From JTS-RE37 sp041744575 (lineage in GTDB: Bacteria; Bacteroidota; Bacteroidia; Flavobacteriales; Flavobacteriaceae), in contig JBGTKP010000056.1 of the NCBI GenBank assembly GCA_041744575.1, positions 55,412 through 119,411 on the forward strand: 64,000 nt of DNA. The letters run 5' to 3'. Below are positions 60,512 through 64,000 of the stretch, piece by piece (position 1 is the first letter of the stretch; every line of letters begins with the position of its first letter). Position numbers and translations under genes: made by a program. The notes beneath the pieces were generated by a model. It saw nothing but the letters and a program-made list of their open reading frames with translations, was not told where the DNA came from and made no database searches.

Positions 60512-63500
60512 ATGAAAATTTTATACAAAAAACTACTTTTTGTCTCCATACTCCTGCTTTCCTTCATTGGCTTCGCCCAGGAATACAACTCTTTTGATAT
60601 CCGATACCAGAGCAATATCAAAGGAGACTTAACTTTTATTGCCAATAACATTGTCAACCGCAATAACGGTACTTCGACCACAGAACCCGTCGACGCCTAT
60701 AATGCCACAGGGAACAGTTCTGAGTATAATGATTTCCTGAATCAGCAATATATTGATGTTGATTCTGATCCAACAACCTTCAGTTCCAGTTCCGCCAATT
60801 TTACCTTTCCGGAAGCCAGCTGTAATCTCATCCGCTATGCCGGTCTATACTGGTCCGCCACCTACCCCAGTCAGAATGCAGGCCAGGCCGTGGGAACGAA
60901 CAGACAAACCGATTTTAACAGCGTAAAATTCAGAATTCCAGGAGGTGCCTATGTCGATGTGGTGGCAGACGAGGTTATTTATGACGGTTTTACAAGCACG
61001 GACAATTCCATGCGCCAAAATAGCCCATATGCCTGTTATGCAGATGTCACCGGAATTATTACCCCAATGGCCAGTCCTGAGGGTCTCTATACCGTTGCCA
61101 ACATCCGTTCTGTTCTTGGGGCACTTTCGCCGGGCGGGGGGGCCTCTGCCGGCTGGACCCTCGTCATAGTATACGAAAACCCCACCCTCAGCGGAAAATT
61201 AATAACCACCTTTGACGGTTTTGCAAGGGTAAGAGCTGCCAATCCTACAGTAGATATCCAGTATAATGGTTTCAATACTATTCCGATTGGACCGGTAAGA
61301 GCAAAGATTGGTGCTGCAGCCCTGGAGGGAGACAACAGGATCACCGGCGATCGTATGCGAATCAGGGCAGCCAGTAACGGAACCTTTACCATTCTCAGCA
61401 ACGCCGTCAACCCGGCAGCGAATTTCTTCAACAGCAATATCACCCTCGATGGGGTCATAACGACCAACAGGACTCCGGCAAGCGTTAACACCCTGGGATA
61501 CGATACTGATATTTTCCTTCTGAATAACCCTTTAAACAGTGTCATCCCAAACGGCGAGACAGCCGCGACCCTAAGATTCAATTCTGACGGTGATCAGTAC
61601 TATCCGTTCTTCAACTCTTTTAATGTGGAGATCATTGAACCGAACATTGTTGTTGAAAAGAGGGTGGAGGATATTGCAGGCAATGATATTACCGGGGCGG
61701 GCGTAAATCTGGGTCAGTTACTGGACTATGTGCTCTCCTTTCAAAATATTGGTAATGATGACGCCACCAATTATACCCTCCGTGATGTACTCCCCGCTAA
61801 TGTCACGTTTGTTCCATCCGGCCTGGTGCTGCCGCCCGGGGTCACTTATGTGTACGATGCAGTGAGCCATGAGATCACTTTCAGTATTCCACGCCAGCTG
61901 GTGGAAGAAGATGACCCCGTTTCAAGGATACGCCTGAGGGTGCGGGTGGCGGAGAACTGTTTTGATTTTGTTGATGCCTGTACGGACCTCATACAGAATT
62001 TGGCATACTCACGATATCGCGGGGTAATTAACAGCAACCAGATCACCGATGACCCCAGCGTCAGCGATTTTGATTTTTGCGGGTTTGTAACTCCGGGAGC
62101 TACCAATTTTCTTCTGGATGACCTTGAGGATTGTGATTTCAGCCGGACGGTACAACTCTGTGGGAATGATGTCCTTCTCGATGCAGGGGACAATTTTGAC
62201 AGTTACGTTTGGTATAAGGATGAGAATGGCAACAACCTTATAGATGCCGGCGATACCCTGCTGAATGACGGCGACCCTGACAATGATCCCACCACCCTGA
62301 CCGTGAATGATGTCGGCGTTTATATTGTCGATAAAATTATTGCTGATCCTTGTAAGGGATTTCAGGAGATCATTACTGTTGAAAGATTTGGTGTTACACA
62401 GACCAACCCGATCATAGATCTGATCAATGACCCTACCAACACTGTGGAAGGCGAGGTGGTGACCTGTTCCAACGATGGCGAACTTTTACCAAAGATCTTC
62501 CTTTGCGGCCTGAACGACACAGAGCCCATTCAGATCAATATCCCGGATGCCCAGAGTATTGTATGGCAGCAGCTGAATGAAGGGAGTTGTTCCGCATCAC
62601 CAGCCGATTGCGCCAATATTAACACGGGTTGTACCTGGAACAATGTGGGATCCGGAAATAATTTTCTTGCTGAGAATGCCGGTCAATACCGGGTGATAAT
62701 CAACTATCAGAATGGATGTTTCAACAGGTTTTACTTCAACATTTTTAAAAACCCGCTGAACCCTCAGTACAACAGTACCGATATCATCTGTTCCACTCCG
62801 GGAAATATTACGGTCACAAACATGCCTGCCAATTACGATTACCAGCTTGTAAATGCCATCAATGGGGCTGTCCTGGTTCCATTCAGCGCAAACAATGGTC
62901 CTAGTTTCACCATCGCAGGCAACGGGGCATATACCATAGAGATGCAGCAACAAGGCGTTATTGGTGGGTGTATCTTCCGGCTGGAGAACATTGGAATCCT
63001 GGCCCGGGATTTCCAGGTAGACATCAGCGCCTCAGATGCCGACTGCAATGGCCTGGGAGAAATATCCATTTCCACTTTAAATGTGGAACCACAGTATTAT
63101 TATGAAATTGCAATGGGGGGGACCACCATAGATACCTTCGGCCCTTCATTGGACAATAATTATACCTTTCAGAATTTAAATCCAGGGACTTATGACGTGC
63201 TTGCCACAACAGATGACGGCTGCAGTTATACGGAGCAGGTTGTTATCAATGATGTCGATAACCTTGCGGCGCTTGCGGTTACCACCAAGCCCATCGACTG
63301 CAGTGATGGTATCATCACTGTAACGGCATCCGGCGGATTCCCCAATCCGGATTACCAGTATGCAATATGGAGTTTTAACGGGACAGACCTGTATTCCAAT
63401 ATAAGCGATATTCCTGCGGAGGCATTTCAGGACACCAGTGATTTTTACTTTAATAGCTCCCAGGCGGGAGATTATGCGTTTGTGGTGGTTGATGCCAATA

Positions 63501-64000
63501 ACTGCTACGCAATTTCGAATATAGCCAGCATCGCAGTTGCTCCTGCAGTGACTTACACCACCAGTATTTTGGATGAGAGTTGTTTCGGTGCAGCCGATGG
63601 TCAATTTTCTGTAAATGTCACCGGTTACAATGGTTATGCCGTCTCCTTTACACTGACTTACCCGGACAATTCCACATTAACTAATGCATCCGGTATCTTT
63701 CCGGGGCTGGGCCAGGGTGACTACAGCCTTGCCCTTACGCAATCCAATGGTGGGGTCGCCTGTGATTTTATAGAAACGTTCACCATTACCGGGCCGCCTG
63801 ACGCAGTATCAGGCACGGCTGTTATCATTCAGCCCTACACCTGCCTGCAGAACGCAACTATTCAGGCACAAAGCGCCGCCGGGGGAACCCCGGGGTATAC
63901 CTATAGCATTGACGGGATCAGCTTCTTCCCCTCTGACACCTTTACCGGACTCTCTAACGGTACCTATACCATTACCATCCAGGATGCCAGCGGATGTACC
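60512..64000 (+). CDS. Giant SprB-like surface adhesin, 5' part (runs off the window)
   Basis: An open frame of 1163 codons from the ATG at 60512, immediately after the PorP stop codon, to the window end without a stop. A signal peptide ends near LLLSFIGFAQ (residue 23). It continues with a domain of the type seen in secreted flavobacterial proteins (IRYAGLYWSATYPSQ, TPMASPEGLYTVAN). A DUF11-like domain lies at about residues 376-490 (IVVEKRVEDIAG, LDYVLSFQNIGNDDATNY). Further on are Ig/PKD-like and SprB-type repeats with GTYTITIQDASGC-like ends (about residues 820-1163). It looks like the SprB/RemA class of T9SS-exported adhesins used in gliding and attachment. Confidence 0.85.
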   Translation, partial: MKILYKKLLFVSILLLSFIGFAQEYNSFDIRYQSNIKGDLTFIANNIVNRNNGTSTTEPVDAYNATGNSSEYNDFLNQQYIDVDSDPTTFSSSSANFTFPEASCNLIRYAGLYWSATYPSQNAGQAVGTNRQTDFNSVKFRIPGGAYVDVVADEVIYDGFTSTDNSMRQNSPYACYADVTGIITPMASPEGLYTVANIRSVLGALSPGGGASAGWTLVIVYENPTLSGKLITTFDGFARVRAANPTVDIQYNGFNTIPIGPVRAKIGAAALEGDNRITGDRMRIRAASNGTFTILSNAVNPAANFFNSNITLDGVITTNRTPASVNTLGYDTDIFLLNNPLNSVIPNGETAATLRFNSDGDQYYPFFNSFNVEIIEPNIVVEKRVEDIAGNDITGAGVNLGQLLDYVLSFQNIGNDDATNYTLRDVLPANVTFVPSGLVLPPGVTYVYDAVSHEITFSIPRQLVEEDDPVSRIRLRVRVAENCFDFVDACTDLIQNLAYSRYRGVINSNQITDDPSVSDFDFCGFVTPGATNFLLDDLEDCDFSRTVQLCGNDVLLDAGDNFDSYVWYKDENGNNLIDAGDTLLNDGDPDNDPTTLTVNDVGVYIVDKIIADPCKGFQEIITVERFGVTQTNPIIDLINDPTNTVEGEVVTCSNDGELLPKIFLCGLNDTEPIQINIPDAQSIVWQQLNEGSCSASPADCANINTGCTWNNVGSGNNFLAENAGQYRVIINYQNGCFNRFYFNIFKNPLNPQYNSTDIICSTPGNITVTNMPANYDYQLVNAINGAVLVPFSANNGPSFTIAGNGAYTIEMQQQGVIGGCIFRLENIGILARDFQVDISASDADCNGLGEISISTLNVEPQYYYEIAMGGTTIDTFGPSLDNNYTFQNLNPGTYDVLATTDDGCSYTEQVVINDVDNLAALAVTTKPIDCSDGIITVTASGGFPNPDYQYAIWSFNGTDLYSNISDIPAEAFQDTSDFYFNSSQAGDYAFVVVDANNCYAISNIASIAVAPAVTYTTSILDESCFGAADGQFSVNVTGYNGYAVSFTLTYPDNSTLTNASGIFPGLGQGDYSLALTQSNGGVACDFIETFTITGPPDAVSGTAVIIQPYTCLQNATIQAQSAAGGTPGYTYSIDGISFFPSDTFTGLSNGTYTITIQDASGCT

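Overview
The window looks like chromosomal DNA of a member of the Bacteroidota, most likely a marine-type Flavobacteriaceae. The evidence is: type IX secretion and gliding genes (PorP/SprF, a type B sorting domain, an SprB-like adhesin, a PorE-like OmpA protein); several families that I know mainly from this phylum (DUF6341, DUF6327, DUF4837, DUF4175, a probable DUF6909); -7 boxes of the Bacteroidota form TAnnTTTG; and almost no Shine-Dalgarno sequences. All calls come from reading the sequence and translations; no database search was run.

Layout. (1) 1-1.7 kb: a small membrane protein (DUF6341) tail to tail with purD. (2) 1.7-29.3 kb: a large surface-polysaccharide locus, mostly on the minus strand. 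It holds UDP-glucose dehydrogenase and UDP-xylose synthase, an initiating sugar-phosphate transferase, a GT2 glycosyltransferase and a Wzx-like flippase. A two-gene plus-strand island encodes Wzy/WaaL-like proteins. A tightly overlapped nine-gene operon (19.3 to 11.7 kb) encodes nonulosonic-acid synthesis (NeuB-like synthase, two CMP-sugar synthetases) mixed with a GDP-mannose dehydratase/perosamine synthase pair; a GT-B-like transferase follows it. An incomplete wlb/wbp set (UDP-diacetamido-uronate) has a frameshifted dehydrogenase. rmlBACD follows, and the operon head carries a Wzz-like protein and a nucleoside-phosphorylase-like protein. (3) 29.5-33.7 kb: an unusual ILEI-GDPD fusion, a GH3-family acyl-adenylating enzyme, an M23 peptidase and TatA. 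(4) 34-43 kb: envelope and housekeeping genes (OmpA/PorE-like, DUF4837 lipoprotein, MltD-like transglycosylase, pgk, DNA polymerase III delta', DoxX-like, OmpH-like). (5) 43.3-50 kb: a methyltransferase, mnmG, ybeY and DUF4175, with two parS-like centromere sites flanking mnmG. (6) 50.2-55.9 kb: gltX, an SPFH protein, a YtxH/holin/DUF6327 envelope-stress type operon, and glnS. (7) 56.1-64 kb: a T9SS type B cargo protein, a PorP/SprF with two SPOR-like modules, and the first 1163 codons of a giant SprB-like adhesin that runs off the window.

How it fits together. Regions 2 and 3 would build and export a complex glycan containing rhamnose, xylose/glucuronate and probably perosamine and a sialic-like acid. 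Regions 4 and 7 supply outer-membrane and gliding/adhesion machinery. Region 5 carries chromosome-segregation sites, which suggests the window is fairly close to the replication origin. I saw no rRNA, tRNA, CRISPR array or intact insertion sequence.
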